Source: Phyto melanocephala
Lineage: Eukaryota; Arthropoda; Insecta; Diptera; Rhinophoridae
DNA length: 64,000 nucleotides
NCBI GenBank assembly: GCA_941918925.1
Contig: OW799233.1
Span: 40,028,473-40,092,472, forward strand
Direction: 5' to 3'
In this document: in pieces, positions 32,832-45,548 of the stretch
Layout of the letters: the number at the start of each line of letters is the position of its first letter
Numbering within the stretch: the stretch's first letter is position 1
Made by a program: the position numbers and the translations under genes
Notes under the pieces: model-generated
What the model saw: only the letters and a program-made list of their open reading frames with translations
Databases searched by the model: none
Told to the model about the DNA's origin: nothing

Positions 32832-35410
32832 TATTAGTTAGAGTGATGTGCGGTAAAATATACAGCGTGTATGTAAAGTAACCTTTAAGAATTATATATT
32901 GGACTTTGTGCAACCATATGTGTATCAGGCTGTTGTTTCGATTCTGTTGCTGTATGATTTAATGGTCTTGTATCGAAAAAGTAATAACGGATAGAAAACC
33001 CGGGATCTATAAAAAAGTTAATTTGCACTAACCTAGAATTCCATGTACTTAGGCTGGAATTGCCACACCTCCGGTATGGATTAAGCTGCACAATATGCGT
33101 AATAAGCCCGCTTGTAGTGAGACTAATGGCGAATTTTAGCCAGTAGTATGAGGTTTTTAAAATCACAGAATATCCCAAACTGGTATAGAGAGATTTTCTA
33201 GAGTAACATAAATATGAGGGCATGGTCACATGGTAATTGTCGAGGTGTATCTGTATACAACGTACACCGTATAATATTTAATTATAACATAATAAAACCA
33301 TTTCCTGGAATTCCGCTTGAATATTGAAAAATTTAGGTTCTGCACAAGATGTATTAACATGCTCAACTCAAGCTTCCTTAATGCACTCCTAGTAATATGA
33401 AGTCATTTTGATACGTTTTGTAATGGTAGCATTACAAACGGCTGGGAGCTTATCTTAAAATTAGCTAAAGTACGAAAACTCTTCTAGTTCAGATACCAAA
33501 ACTTTAAGTAGTCTTTCCAATATCTAAAATATTTATTAGTAAAGCGAAAATATGTACCAAAAATTCATACAAACCATGTACCGATCTAAAGGCAAACGGA
33601 AGGAACGGCTGTGCGGCCTTAAGGTTTAAATCTTAGCTGCGAATAAATGTTATTTTTTGTGCAAATTAGCAGGCGTGAACAGTTAGCGTATGTTTGCCTT
33701 GTTGGCAACATCCATAAGGCAAGTGGGTTACCTTTTAGTTTATACTCCCCGAACCGGGATTGCATTAGGCATTAAAGTGTCTGTTCATATAATTGGTGAG
33801 GCTGCAAGCGGATGTATAGACTCGGTTTGCTTTAAAAACGTGGAATATGTGCAGCCAGTCTTATGACTAAGATGACAGCCCCATTACCAGACTAAGATGC
33901 AGTGCAGATAAACGAAACCTTTTACTTGTAAGGAACAAGTTCAATGAGAACATATAGTTCATAAAAATTAAATTTAACATTACTTTACACACTCATGGAG
34001 AGTTGTTGATTTTTCATATACTCAAAACACGGCATTAACTGATTGACCTAAACTAAAGTTATATAATTTACATAAAACAACATTTAATTGCAATTTAAAA
34101 AACAATTTTCATATAAATAAGCAAAACGAAAAACCCCAAAAGTAATATTATCATAAATTAAAATCAAGAATATAAATTTATTTGCATAAAAGATATTCCC
34201 ACTGCGATAAACTCCAACTAACTCCTGTGGAGTTCAGTTAAAAAAAAAAATAAGAATAAACAAACGATAGAAAACTAGAACCAACTATCAGCACATACTT
34301 AGCAAATACTAAATGCTTAACAAATAAAATATTATTGTATGCTAAAATTGAAAATAAATAAATAAAGTAAATTGTTAAAAATAAATCAAATATAAAAGCA
34401 GTACAAACTCTTAAACTAAACACACGCGACAGCAAAAAAACCTTTGAATGCAATGTGCAACAACAAATTTTGAAATTGTTTTGCAGGTTCCTTGCCATTG
34501 CCACATGTTTGTTTTGGTCGTGTTAGTTCATTTGGAACATGTTCAACTAATGGAGCACATCATATTTCATAAGCACTACCTTAAAGCTACGGTGTTTTTG
34601 TTGTTTGTACATTTTGACTTTTTCAATTGGATTACAAATGCTATGATGAAGATACACGCAGAGAAATGTCATAGCTGTTATATGTTAGAGATTGTCATAT
34701 TAGGTGTTTTCATTTATATTCCCAGTCAAAACTTGCAACGGAAAAACATTTTAAAAAGTTACGTAACACTTTACTAGCCAAAACTTTCAAGCAAAACTAG
34801 TGTTGTTATATATAGGTGTTAATGAGTACTTAATAACTGCTTTTAAATTTGGGAAAATAAGTGGCCAATTCTCAAACGGACCAAATAAATTAAATGTAAA
34901 AAATTCTTAAAGAAAACTTTTGAAATTTGCCATAAAATTTCTTTCTAGTGGCCTTTTTTGAATAAAAGCTTATAGGCAGCCATATATTTTCAATATTATT
35001 GTTCGTATTTTTTTAATGAATATCTTGCAATACATGTAGCCATGTAGCTAAACTACGAGCAAGTCCTATAAACTCCTAGAAACATTTACTAAAAGAAAAG
35101 TTTTTATTTTTTAAACAATTTTAATTAATTATTTTATCGATATAATAAATGCTTTTCTTATATAAATGCCAAATTTTAATTATAGAAATTATAAATAAAT
35201 TAATTTCACTGGAAGACAGCATGCCTGTTGCATAAGATTTTTTACATGAATCTGAATAGTTTTTCCACGCTGATTTCAAAAATATATGCCGTTTTCATGT
35301 AACAGCTCTAGTTTCGGAGTTATGAAGTCACAGGATTTTTCATTGAAAATGCACATCTGTTAAATATATATAGTCTGAATAAAATTTCCTTTTTTTTGGA
35401 TTTTCTAGAG
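32832..35410. other. Unassigned DNA
   Basis: Two islands (33020-33240 and 33600-33930) are less AT-rich than their neighbours but give no recognisable protein. 34240-34780 holds only random-looking frames. No repeat boundaries were found. Confidence 0.45.
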
Positions 35411-36470
35411 TGAGATGTTATACGAGTACTATTTTGAATGCTCCAACATCATAATCAGCCATCATATGTTCATTCCAGTGTCCCTGATACCTCTCCTCCA
35501 TAGCGCGAATATCCTGGTGAAAGCGCTCTCCTTGTTCCTCGCTTAGGTCACCGAGATTTTCAGGAAAATAGTCTAGATGGCTGTGAAGGTAGTGAAGCTT
35601 AATACTCATGTTGTATCCAAGCCACTGGAAGTGTATCAGCAACTGTTCAACGTGCTGAATGTAGCCGTCACATTTCCTATTGCCCAAAAAATTTGTCACT
35701 ACCGATGAGATAAGGGAACTTGTTCCCGAAAACCGCAGTTTTGCACGTAATACTCGTTTTTCCAGAAGACCCATATGTGGTCGATTGGCCAGTGGATCGA
35801 ACTGCACACTACAGGGAAAATTCGTTCTTTAGTCGTACTCTTCGTATGTGGAACAGACTCCCCGCTGAAGTTTTTCCAGCCACTTACAATCTGGAAAAGT
35901 TTAAATCAAATGTCCACAAACACTACTCCGTTTCTCCTCCTACCCATAACCTATTTTCCTGATAACAACACAATTCATGCCTGGTACATCTTCTGAGTGT
36001 TGTATATTGAAAAAAAAAAGTCCAAGGTCCCTGATCCAGTCATTTGGATCATCTTAATTTAGTGGCCGGGGACTGACGTTGCAATCAAAACCACTGTAGC
36101 TACCGCTGTCGTCGTTTTCGGTTTGTCCGCTTCACTGGTCTGAATTTTGCGACGATGTAAATGGGTCTTGTGGTGTTGATGTGTCACTAAAACACAAGAC
36201 TGATCTTATGGCAGATTTTAAGTTTGGATATATCCACTGAAAACAATTTTTATGGCTTATTCCTATGATTTTCGTTATACAGCTATAACAATCGTCATAA
36301 TGGTTGGATAGTTCATGCCAAATCATAGGAACTTTATACTTAGAAGTGGGTCTTTTTTTTGGTTGCCCACATTCGCAAAGATTCAACACATGATTAACAT
36401 ACCAACTTTGGTATCCAAGGTTTAGTGTTTGATGGCAACGGAAACCCAAAGTAGTGTAATGGTTTTACTT
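35411..36470 (-). pseudogene. Fossil of an arthropod multicopy ORF of unknown function
   Basis: On the minus strand, 36449-36132 reads QPKKRPTSKYKVPMIW, HYDDCYSCITKIIGI and IYPNLKSAIRSV. After a LINE insertion, 35720-35418 reads NFLGNRKCDGY, GYNMSIKLHYLHSHLDYFPE, NLGDLSEEQGERFHQDIRAM and ERYQGHWNEHMMADY. I recall the same blocks (DCYFC..., YPNLPSA.RPV, HSHL..FPENLG..SEEQGERFHQD) from unnamed multicopy proteins of many arthropods, probably transposon-borne. No function is established to my knowledge. The two parts lie in the expected N-to-C order, broken by stops. Confidence 0.6.
35765..36025 (+). mobile_element. LINE reverse-transcriptase C-terminal fragment
   Basis: The plus-strand frame gives VDWPVDRTAHYRENSFFSRT, LRMWNRLPAEVFPATYNLEK and FKSNVHKHYS, ending in TGA near 35962. 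An R.nSF.pRt..lWN.LP....p..ynl..FK stretch is the usual C-terminus of CR1/jockey-like LINE ORF2 proteins. It ends with an A-run near 36008-36018. It interrupts the minus-strand fossil, so it is younger than that element. No clear duplication was read. Confidence 0.65.
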
Positions 36471-36479
36471 GTATATTTT

Positions 36480-37040
36480 GAATAATTTAACTATAGCCCT
36501 TGGTTATTTTTCTGAGCTGTCAGGGTTTCAGCTTATTTGTAAGGCGTTCAAAGGAACTGCCGAATTATTTTTGAGGCTTTCAATTAGAACACAAGGCAGG
36601 TTGTTGCCGAATTAGTATGGTAATTTCAAGTCTGACTTTATTAAATTTTACTTGTTCTTATATACTTAGTTTGAAATAAATTCTTAACCCTTCTAACTTG
36701 TTATACTTTTTGACAATGTCCTATTTGTCTTTATCGGTACCATGGATACCATGGATTTACTCTGTCTGTAATTGTACTAGCCAATCAGAATGTTGGTATT
36801 TGTAAATATACTCATCTACATCAAAACACTCAATGTGGTTTGTTTGCATTCTGATTGAGTAACTTGTATTTATTTCCATGCATTCCTATCCCACTTATCC
36901 TATATTCTAGTGAATGTGAGACAATTGATAAATGCAGTTATTTGATCTATTGCGTACCCTACTTTGATTTGGATTGTATGTATGAATTTCAGAGTGGGCA
37001 ATGTATGCGCAGTAGACACTTGTGAGGTACACTACAGTAG
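36480..37040. other. Unassigned DNA
   Basis: No gene or element boundary seen. Confidence 0.45.
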
Positions 37041-37059
37041 TCCAAGTATGCCTTTTTCA

Positions 37060-37610
37060 CAAAGTCCGACAAATTTAAACAAAATTTTTAAAACATATAT
37101 TCTCCACAAATAACACAAAACAATCAGAATTATTTAAACACGTCCTTCTTGAGGAAGACACACTGAAATTTATAAAGGAACTAGTTTAGTTACACCGCTA
37201 TTGATATAAACTATTGATATGTAAATTTAAGACGGTGACTGTATCTGCAAATTTTTCCAAGCTCCTACATAATTTTTCGACACTCTAGTAACGCCAAATT
37301 GCAAGCCGTTGCCTTAAAAATTATTTCTAAAACAACTTACAAAAAGGTTCGAAGCTAGCTGAGATATTAGCATCAAAATACAGCTACTTCGATTTCATTT
37401 TATTTTATAAAGAAAAGACTATTTTGTCAGCTCCTCTACAACCGAAAAAGGCGATATGATTATGAAAGGGCTTGGTTAGCACAATTTAAAACTATAATTA
37501 ATATAAAATCCTTGATGGCCGCCTTAAAAAAAATCGAAGAAATATTGGTATCAAATAAGATGGCGTCCGAAATATATAAAATCCGAGGGTAGATTTAAAA
37601 TCATTTTAAA
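37060..37610 (+). repeat. Fragment of the 'AAGATGGCG' dispersed repeat
   Basis: The blocks AGCTCCTACATAATTTTTCG, AGCTGAGATATTAGCATCAA (~37355) and ATTGGTATCAAATAAGATGG (~37541) match the copy at 43.2-46.1 kb in order. That copy has a tandem Helitron-like insertion at the matching point; this one does not. Confidence 0.5.
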
Positions 37611-38069
37611 TTTAAATCAGAGCAACCAAATTAGAAACAACAGTAAAAAAAACTTTATGTAACAAAAAAAAAAAAGAAGTTATATTGTTTTTCTGGGTTA
37701 TTATTTATTTTTCTCAATATTTTTTCAATAAAAATTATTAATTTTCATTTAATCAATAGTATAATTTTGGTGATTGGAGTAAAATTAAATAGTTTTGAAA
37801 TTCAATTTTATTTTTTTCTTTATACTTAAAAAAGGAAAAACAACGTTGGTTGGTTTTTTAAGAAAGTCTTTTATAGTTTTTTGTTTAAGTTTTGAATTAT
37901 CGTTGTGTTAATGATAATGTGGAGATAAAACTTGTAACGTTTAAAACTTTCTGAAGGCTACTGATGATTTGGCATAAGTTTCAGTGAAATGCATATAGAC
38001 CAGCTTAAACCCAACAACCACATAAATCGTGATACAAAATATATATAGATTAGACCACATTCATACTTA

Positions 38070-39248
38070 AGAGCACATATGACATTTTATATATTGAAAA
38101 TCGAGTTGGTCTAACCATTTCAACAGGAGTACAAAATGGCTTATAAGAGAACATAAGACCAGATACCAAAAAATAACGGATATCCTACCGATGAGAAATA
38201 TTACGGAAGTAATATTTGATAAAGTCCCGATGAAATATAAAAATACAAGTTGCATCACCATTATACCGGAAGAGAGAGAATGGGATGAAATAACCAGGAT
38301 AGGAAACACCTATGGAATCGATCTTTATACAGACGGTTCAAAGATTGGTGACCAAACTGGAATGGGCTTATAAGACATAAGCCGAAACAGAAGCAAAAAC
38401 TTGCGTCTACCAGATCACAACATAAAGGATAAAGGAAACGAATAGCGAAACCCCGATACGTATCTTTACGGATAGCCAATCAGTGATTAAGACATTGAGA
38501 AAGGAGAAAGTTAAATCCCGGAACGTTTTGCAATGCAAGAGTGAGATAAACTCATATGCAAATTGTGAACATCTGGAGATAATATGGATACCAAGCCATC
38601 ACAGGCTGATCGGAAACGAGAAAGCCGACAAATTATCCAAAATTGGAGCTCTTCTGAGTACTATAACTGTGGAGAATGCAAAACCCTTTAAACGATTTAA
38701 GGATGAACTTAAACGTTGGGTGATGGAGGAACATGTCAGAAAATGGCAAAGCACTGATGTCGGTAAGGTGACAAGAATACTGTGGGGTGACCGAAATCTT
38801 GAGAAATCAAAGGAAATTCTGAGAAAGACTAACACTTATGAGACTTACCCGTGTAATTACAGGAGTTGAGAACTCATCTAGCTCGCATGAAACTATCTGA
38901 AGAGACAACATGCAGATCATGCGAGGAAGAGGATGAGACTTTGATACACTATCTCTGTCATTGTCCTGCGTTTGGGCATATTAGACGCGAGAATTTTACA
39001 GTGGATACTATGCCGAATTTTAAGTACCTGGGGAACCCAAACTGGAGATCTATAAGGAATTACATTGAGGGGACTGAGTTCTTGAACTAGTCCGATATTT
39101 AATTATGGGAAATTTTGATTATTTATGGTTTTAAATTGGGAATTCCGGTTCCCACATGGAGCGCACAACATGCCAACTGGGCATAAGTGTATATCTGTCA
39201 TGGGTTTGGGCTTTTAGTGCCCCTTCTTTTCAACCTAACCCAACCTAA
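38070..39248 (+). mobile_element. RNase H-bearing LINE, 3' part, copy 1
   Basis: From ~38190 the frame reads MRNITEVIFDKVPMKYKNTS and then LYTDGSKIGDQTG, the start of an RNase H domain. About 50 bp are lost near 38395-38425 compared with the copy at 49 kb, removing the central acidic site. The frame then resumes FTDSQSVIKTL, ends the domain with IWIPSHHRLIGNEKADKLSK, and continues to a Cys/His cluster (CRSCEEEDETLIHYLCHCPA). The 3' tail ends TCAACCTAACCCAACCTA at ~39248. The RNase H domain suggests the I/R1/LOA side of the LINE tree. It is 5' truncated and broken. Confidence 0.8.
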
Positions 39249-40765
39249 GATGTATAAACCCTTACGTAAAAGTTTTGCTAATGAAGAGTATTCCGATTAC
39301 GATGATTAAAATTTGTTTTAATTTTTTTTGCCATACGTAAGTTTTTCTTGAAACTAAATGCTTCTTTTTAGATTTCTTTTTAAAGTTAATAATCCCTAGC
39401 GATGTACCCAAAATATAAGTTATCTGAAGTTAAAAAAGCTTTTTTCAGACTTTAAGTTCCGATTTTAAATGTCCAAGTACTATAAAGGAAATAAAAAAAA
39501 ATTCTTTAAAAATGCCTTGAAAGAACTTATTAGCGCTGTCGATGGCAAATGCTACTGCCAAACTCCATGCATAAAAAAATATTGTTGTTGTTTCTTTATA
39601 AGTAATATTTGACAGAGAACGTTACAGCAGATTCGCCATTGCATATACCTGTATCACAGTGCCTTAAGTATATGCCAAAATTTCTTTTTTGGAAGATGGT
39701 GCGCTCGAATTTGCCACATATAATAACGACAGAACTTTTTAAAATATTAAGGCTTATTTGACAAATTTCTCTGCAACATCTGTCAAATAAGCCTTTAGAA
39801 AACCTAAACTATTTTTTATTAATACGCACCCTCAAAGTATATAATACATCAAGTGGTTCGACTACATCATTAATTACAATTTAAAAATATTACGACTTTG
39901 ATGTTTTTAACACTCGATCAGACATCGCATGATTTTGTTTTTCGTACTTTTTATTCGATTTCCGAATTATTTTCATGACGTGCCTATTTGTTTGGGTTTC
40001 TTTTTTCTCCACCAATTATTAACTGTTTACGTTGTTGCTTCTTCTAATTTCATGACTGAAAATATGCATGAACTAAGCATGTTTGTTTTCCAATTTTTTT
40101 TATTTTTTATTATTATTGCCGTTTGTTGTCTAATTTCATAAATGATAAGTTTAGGAAAGAATACGACGTTTGTTTAAAGATTATAAATAGGGAGTTTGCT
40201 GTGGTGGTGTATCAATTTCTTTCGTTTCTTTAAAATGTGCATGTGTGTTACCACCTCTTTGTACTACAAATTCAGTCGTGAATGCAATAGACATGCATGC
40301 TCACACTAGCGTTTGGTCGTCTTGGCATTATTTTTGGCATGTTTGTGTCTTTGTTGTTTTTGGTCTTCTCTTCCTGATTGTCTACAATAAAAGTAACACA
40401 TTTCTGGCAATAAGTCTTATTTTCATTTTGCATGCAATTTATGCCATTGGCTTATTTCTGTATTATTACTTACTGATGCTTATATGCACATTAACACAAA
40501 CGCATACGTTCATACTTACATACATAGAAACAAACATTCACACATGTAGATGTTGTGAGATCCGCATACTTATACGACAAGTTAACCCCAACATGTATTT
40601 GTAATTATTTAATGCCATTTACAAACCATCGTTGAGAAAGAATCCTTAATGTTATATGCAGAAACGCAAATAGTTCAACATAAATACCTTTATTAGCTAT
40701 AAAAATATACATTTTTACTTTAAATCTAAACTAACGTGAGATCTTCTAATATCCTCCACCTGTTG
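39249..40765. other. Unassigned AT-rich DNA
   Basis: Open frames at 39929 and 40245 are hydrophobic by composition only. No repeat boundary was found. Confidence 0.45.
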
Positions 40766-41113
40766 TTCGAAGGGTATATATAGCTTTCTCATTATTAGGG
40801 TGTGTAATTTATACAATATTTGCGACCGCATAAAGTATACATTTTCTGAAAGCCTGTGACTAAGACAGTCGACTAAGCAATGTCCGACTGTCCGTCTGTC
40901 CCTGTGTTGCTTGAAATCAACTTTAAGAATCCTCCACACGTAACCCATCTCTGTATGGAATGAATCGCTCACAATCTGTACAATTGCCCCATAACCCTAT
41001 ATGTGACCAATAAAAACGACTGCCTCTGGTTTTTTTTTATATTTTTATATAAAAAATCAAAAATTTTCAGCCGTAGGATAATTCATAGACACGTTTGTTA
41101 CAATTTATAAATA

Positions 41114-42299
41114 AAGGATGGTTAAATTTTAAATGCCGATGTTGAATGTGAACCACACCTAAACGTCAAGCCACGAATCGAGCATCGCGTTAAAGTTATT
41201 CAGGCTTTTAATGAAAATGAGCGTTCAAATCAGAATGCATATTGTGCACTTTAATCGTCTAAATGTGCGTACAATCGAAAAAATCGTGCAAAAACTTGAG
41301 CAAACCGGTTCTGTAGGAGAAGTGAAAACACCAGTGCATGCTCGTACAGCTCGTACTGCAGAAAATATTGCTGCTGTTTGCGATAGTGTGGCTGAAGAGC
41401 CATCCACCTTAACTTGTCGTCGTGCCCAACATTTGCACCTCTCATGCTCGTCATTGATGAACTTTATGCATTAAGACTTGCATTTGCACGCTTATAAGGT
41501 GCAACTGACTCAATAACTAAAGCCTCTTCACCATTCGAAACGTCGTCAGTGGTCAGAATAGTGGCAAGGAATGGCAACCGTGGATGATCAATTTTCGAAG
41601 AAAATCATCTTCAGTGATGAAGCACATTTTTACCTCAGTGAATTCGTCAATAAGCAGAATTGCCGCATTTGGACGAATGATAATCCAAGAGTGATTGTCG
41701 AAAAACCAATACACGTACATACAGTGACTGTTTGGTGCGGTTTATGGGCTGGTGGTATTATTGGGCCGTATTTTTTTTAAATGTGCCTGGTCAGGCAGTT
41801 ACTGTGAATGGTGTTCGATATCGTGAGATGATAGCGAACCTTTTGTGGACCGAAGATATGGATGTGGACAATATGAGATTTTAACAGGACGTTACCATTT
41901 GCCACACAGCTCACGAAACAATGGCTCTTTTGCGCAACAATTTCAATGGCCGTGTTATCTCACGTGGATGTCAATTAGCCGCAAAGATCATGTGACACCG
42001 TTGACTTCTTTTTTTGGGGTTATTTAAAAGAAAAGGTGTACATCGGTAAGCCAGCAATAATTCAAGAGATAATGGACGAGATAATTCGGCACATTAACGG
42101 CATAAAACCTCAATTATGCCTCAGCGGCATCGGATGGAGGTGTGCCGCCCAGGTCGCAGCATCCATTTGTCCGATATATTGTTCCATACATAATTGAACC
42201 ATACAAATATTAACATTATAAAAATAAATGAAAATAATTTCCTAAATAATTTGTGTTTTATTCAAAATCAATATCGGCCCTTTAAACTTAACCACCCTT
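41114..42299 (+). mobile_element. Mariner element, near full length, decayed
   Basis: The ends AAGGATGGTTAAATTTTAAA and, inverted, AAGGGTGGTTAAGTTTAAAG lie at 41114 and 42299, with TA on both sides. The 1.19 kb size is normal for the group. The transposase (plus strand) is spread over three frames. The deleted copy at 7580-8175 belongs to the same family. Confidence 0.85.
41190..42190 (+). pseudogene. Mariner transposase pseudogene
   Basis: Recognisable parts in order: VKVIQAFNENERSNQNA; VRTIEKIVQKLEQTGSVGEV with ARTARTAENIAAVCDSVAEE (41260-41405); FSDEAHFYLSEFVNKQNC and VTVWCGLWAGGIIGPYFF (41612-41780), which includes the first catalytic Asp; VPGQAVTVNGVRYREMIANL; a second-Asp region QDVTICHTAHETM; and the C-terminal HLSDILFHT. 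The third-Asp region is garbled. At least four frame changes and several stops are present, so it is not functional. Confidence 0.82.
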
Positions 42300-42620
42300 T
42301 ACTAGATGCCTCTAAAGATATTCATAAAATTTTTTTTATAAATCTAGTCACTAGTCGGCAAAGTTATGACCAAACAAAGATTTGAGAAATATAATTTTTT
42401 TTAAATATATAAATTATATAAAGTTGCTAGTAAATTTTCATACAAGCCGAAGACACCAAAATACAACTCGTACTTTTTAAAATTATTGCCGAGAAAAACT
42501 GAAAAATCGACTGGTAACTTTTTCATACAATTTACAAAAAATTATTGTCTCAAGAAAAATTTCTATAGTACAAAAAAGTTAACGCTGTAACGCATTAATA
42601 TTAAAAATTATCGACAAAAC

Positions 42621-43236
42621 TTTTACTAAAAAATTAAAGTGCTGGTTGATTTTATCTATAACAAATCGCTTTAAGTGTAGTTATTACATACAAAGTAACA
42701 ACGTTTACGCAATATATAATGTATGTAGGAATTAAAATCAGACACTTCAAATTAGCCTCATTATAACCCAGTTGGCAAAAATGCCATTAATGACATTATC
42801 GTCGCTCATTTTCAATTATCAAAGTGTATTTCAATACTTCAAATACATTTTATTTAACTCGTCTTAGTAATTAAGATTCTTAAATAGTCACTATAAATAA
42901 ATATAAACTATAAAGTACTTTATCACAGTCATATGGGCATCGCCAGGAACAAGTTTGCCTAACAACGTATTCTTATTTGCATTGTCAATACAAATCAAAT
43001 GTATGTCATGCCAATAATATGTTTGGCATACACTATGACCTAAATATCGTAATGATATGAACAACTGGTATGTTAAATGTAAGTATAGAACATTACATAC
43101 AAAAGAGGCACACACATCAAAAGCTTTAAACTTTAAATAGATTCTTAAAATCAATTTTATAAAAATGACTGCCATAGGGAACACAATTATAACTCCTCGG
43201 TGGATATATCATTTTTATATTCATTTGAACAATTTA
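42621..43236. other. Unassigned AT-rich DNA
   Basis: No supported feature. Confidence 0.45.
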
Positions 43237-43810
43237 TTTATACCCTTCACACGACAGTGATAAAAAGTTTATACAGGTTTGTCATTCCGTGTGAAATTTC
43301 TACAATATTCACTTCCGACCCCAGAAAGTTTATATTTCCTAAAAGCTTATGAATAGGGGAGTCAATTTAGCATTATTCATCTGTACGTTGTCCGTCTGTC
43401 TGGCTGTTCGTGTGTATGTTGAAATCAACTTTATGAAGCCCTCCGACATTGTTTAGACCAAGTTACAAAAAGATCAGAATATCCGGGAGCATATTGGTAT
43501 TGGAAATCAGCATAATCACCCTATAACTTTCTGAGATATAAATAAATAAACCAGACTGCCTTTGTTTTTTTTTTTTTTTTTACCACAAAAATTACAAATT
43601 TCCAGCCCTAGATTTATAGACATAGTTGTTACCATTTATAGATTTTGTATGCTTTTGGAGATATTCATGAACAATTTTGGACAAATTAATCCCTAATCGG
43701 CAAAGTTATAGCCAAAAACTATTTCAACCAATATACATATATTTTTTTAAATATGTCAAATTTGTTCAAACTCCTAAATAATTTTTCAACACGCTTAAGG
43801 TATCAAATTA

Positions 43811-44676
43811 TCTATATATATAAAAGTGAAACTCTGTGTGTGTGTGTGTTAGCTATAGACTCCGAAACTACAAAACCCATCGGGCTCAAACTTTGGTAAG
43901 TTGTTGTACACATACCAGGGAGTGTTTATGATTGAAAAAAGTGGGCGGAGCCACGCCCATAAAAAATTAAATATCAGTTTTAGCTACTTGCACTTGACCG
44001 ATTTTTCTGAAACTTTGCACACATATCGAGCTGTCATGACTAAAAAATTTTGTGATAAGAAAAGTGGGCGGGGCCACGCCCCTAAAAAAGTTTAAATTTT
44101 TAGGTACTTGCACTGGACCGATTTTTCTGAAACTTTGCACACATATTGAGCTGTCATGGGTTTATAATTTCGTGATTGAAAAAGTGGGCGAGGCCACGCC
44201 CATAAAAAATTAGTTATCAGTTTTAGCTACTTGTACTGGACCGAATTTTCTAAAGCTTTGCACACATACTGAGCTATCATGACTTTACACTTTCGTCCTT
44301 AGAAAAGTGGGCAGTGCCACGCCCATTAAAAAATAGGTATCATTTTGAGGTACTTGCACTGGACCGATTTTTTTGAAACTTTGCACACATATTGAGTTGT
44401 CATGACTATGCAGTTTCGTATTTAGAAAAGTGGGCAGTGCCACGCCCATAAAAAAAGTTATCATTTTGAGGTACTTACACTGGACCGATTTTTCTGAAAC
44501 TTTGCACACTTATTGAGCTGTCATGACTATATAGTTTCAGAATTAGAAAATGGGCAGTGCCACGCTCATAAAGAAAAAGTTATAGTTTTTAGCCTTGCAC
44601 TTGATATTCGATTAAAATTTAGAATGCGATTAAAATTCATGAAGGGGCGTAGCAACGCGCGCCGGGATTGGCTAGT
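43811..44676 (+). mobile_element. Helitron-like repeat, copy 3
   Basis: It starts TCTATATATATAAAAGTGAA followed by a short (GT)n, and ends GTAGCAACGCGCGCCGGG then ATTGGCTAGT. Six modules of ~122 bp each carry GTGGGCGGGGCCACGCCC-type arms (near 43937, 44059, 44180, 44303, 44427, 44547) and the phrases GACCGATTTTTCTGAAACTT and GCACACATATTGAGCTGTCA. No TIR and no obvious TSD. Confidence 0.65.
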
Positions 44677-45548
44677 CTATATATATAAAAGTGAAACTCT
44701 GTGTGTGTGTGTGTGTGTGTGTTAGCTATAGACTCCGAAACTACAAAACCGATCGGGCTCAAACTTTGGTAAGTTGTTGTACACATACCAGGGAGTGTTT
44801 ATGGGTGAAAAAAGTGGGCGGAGCCACGCCCATAAAAATTAAATATCAGTTTTAGCTACTTGCACTTGACCGCTTTTTCTGAAACTTTGCACACATATCG
44901 AACTGTCATGACTAAATAATTTCGTGATAAGAAAGGTGGGCGGGGCCACGCCTCTAAAAAAAATTTAATTTTGAGGTACTTGCACCGGACCAATTTTTCT
45001 GAAACTTTGCACACATATTGAGCTGTCATGGGTTTATAATTTCGTGATTGAAAAAGTGGGCGGGGTCCCGCCCATAAAAAATTGGTTATCAGTTTTAGCT
45101 ACTTTCACTGGACCGAATTTTCTGAAGCTTTGGCCACATACTGAGCTATCATGACTTCACACTTTCGTCCTTAGAAAAGTGGGCAGTGCCACGCCCATTA
45201 AAAAATAGGTATCATTTTGAGGTACTTGCACTGGACCAATTTTTTTGAAACTTTGCACACATATTGAGTTGTCATGAGTATGCAGTTTCGTATTTAGAAA
45301 AGTGGGCAGTGCCACGCCCATAAAAAAAGGTATCATTTTGAGGTACTTACACTGGACTGATTTTTCTGAAACTTTGCACACTTATTGAGCTGTCATGACT
45401 ATATAGTTTCGTAATTAGAAAATGGGCAGTGCCACGCTCATAAAGAAAAAGTTATAGTTTTTAGCCTTGCACTTGATATTCGATTAAAATTTAGAATGCG
45501 ATTAAAATTCATGAAGGGGCGTAGCAACGCGCGCCGGGATTGGCTAGT
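44676..45548 (+). mobile_element. Helitron-like repeat, copy 4, abutting copy 3 head to tail
   Basis: It begins within a base of the end of copy 3 (GGCTAGT then CTATATATATAAAAG) with a longer (GT)n tract. The same six modules follow in the same order, and it ends GGCTAGT at 45548. Copies 3 and 4 differ by scattered substitutions, so the duplication is recent but not brand new. Confidence 0.65.

Larger units (their letters stand above)
40766..42620 (+). repeat. ATACCC/'AAGATGGCG' composite repeat with nested mariner
   Basis: It starts GAAGGGTATATATAG, with GACTGTCCGTCTGTCC and TTGAAATCAACTTTAAGAA blocks, and continues with an ACGACTGCCTCTGG block into the longer dispersed family. The sequence is interrupted at a TA by the mariner 41114-42299 and resumes with AAGATATTCATAAAA and CACTAGTCGGCAAAGTTATG. 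This matches the arrangement at 43.2-43.8 kb. Confidence 0.55.

Noticed and set aside
32885..33229. A 114-codon minus-strand frame in a less AT-rich island.
   Set aside because: No motif or family recognised and no start or splice support. Left as unassigned DNA.
34238..34777. Overlapping frames of 88 and 109 codons on opposite strands.
   Set aside because: No recognisable domain and no coding bias. Both look like chance.
40245..40604. A 119-codon hydrophobic frame that might be a small membrane protein.
   Set aside because: The hydrophobicity follows from T-rich codons (TTT, TTG, TAT, CAT). No motif, no repeat of composition in a homologue, and no gene context.
44285..45381. Repeated ~74-codon frames (reading MCKVSEKSVQCKYLKMI) found several times.
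   Set aside because: They arise from the ~122 bp modules of the Helitron-like repeat. The conservation is of the DNA repeat, not of a protein.
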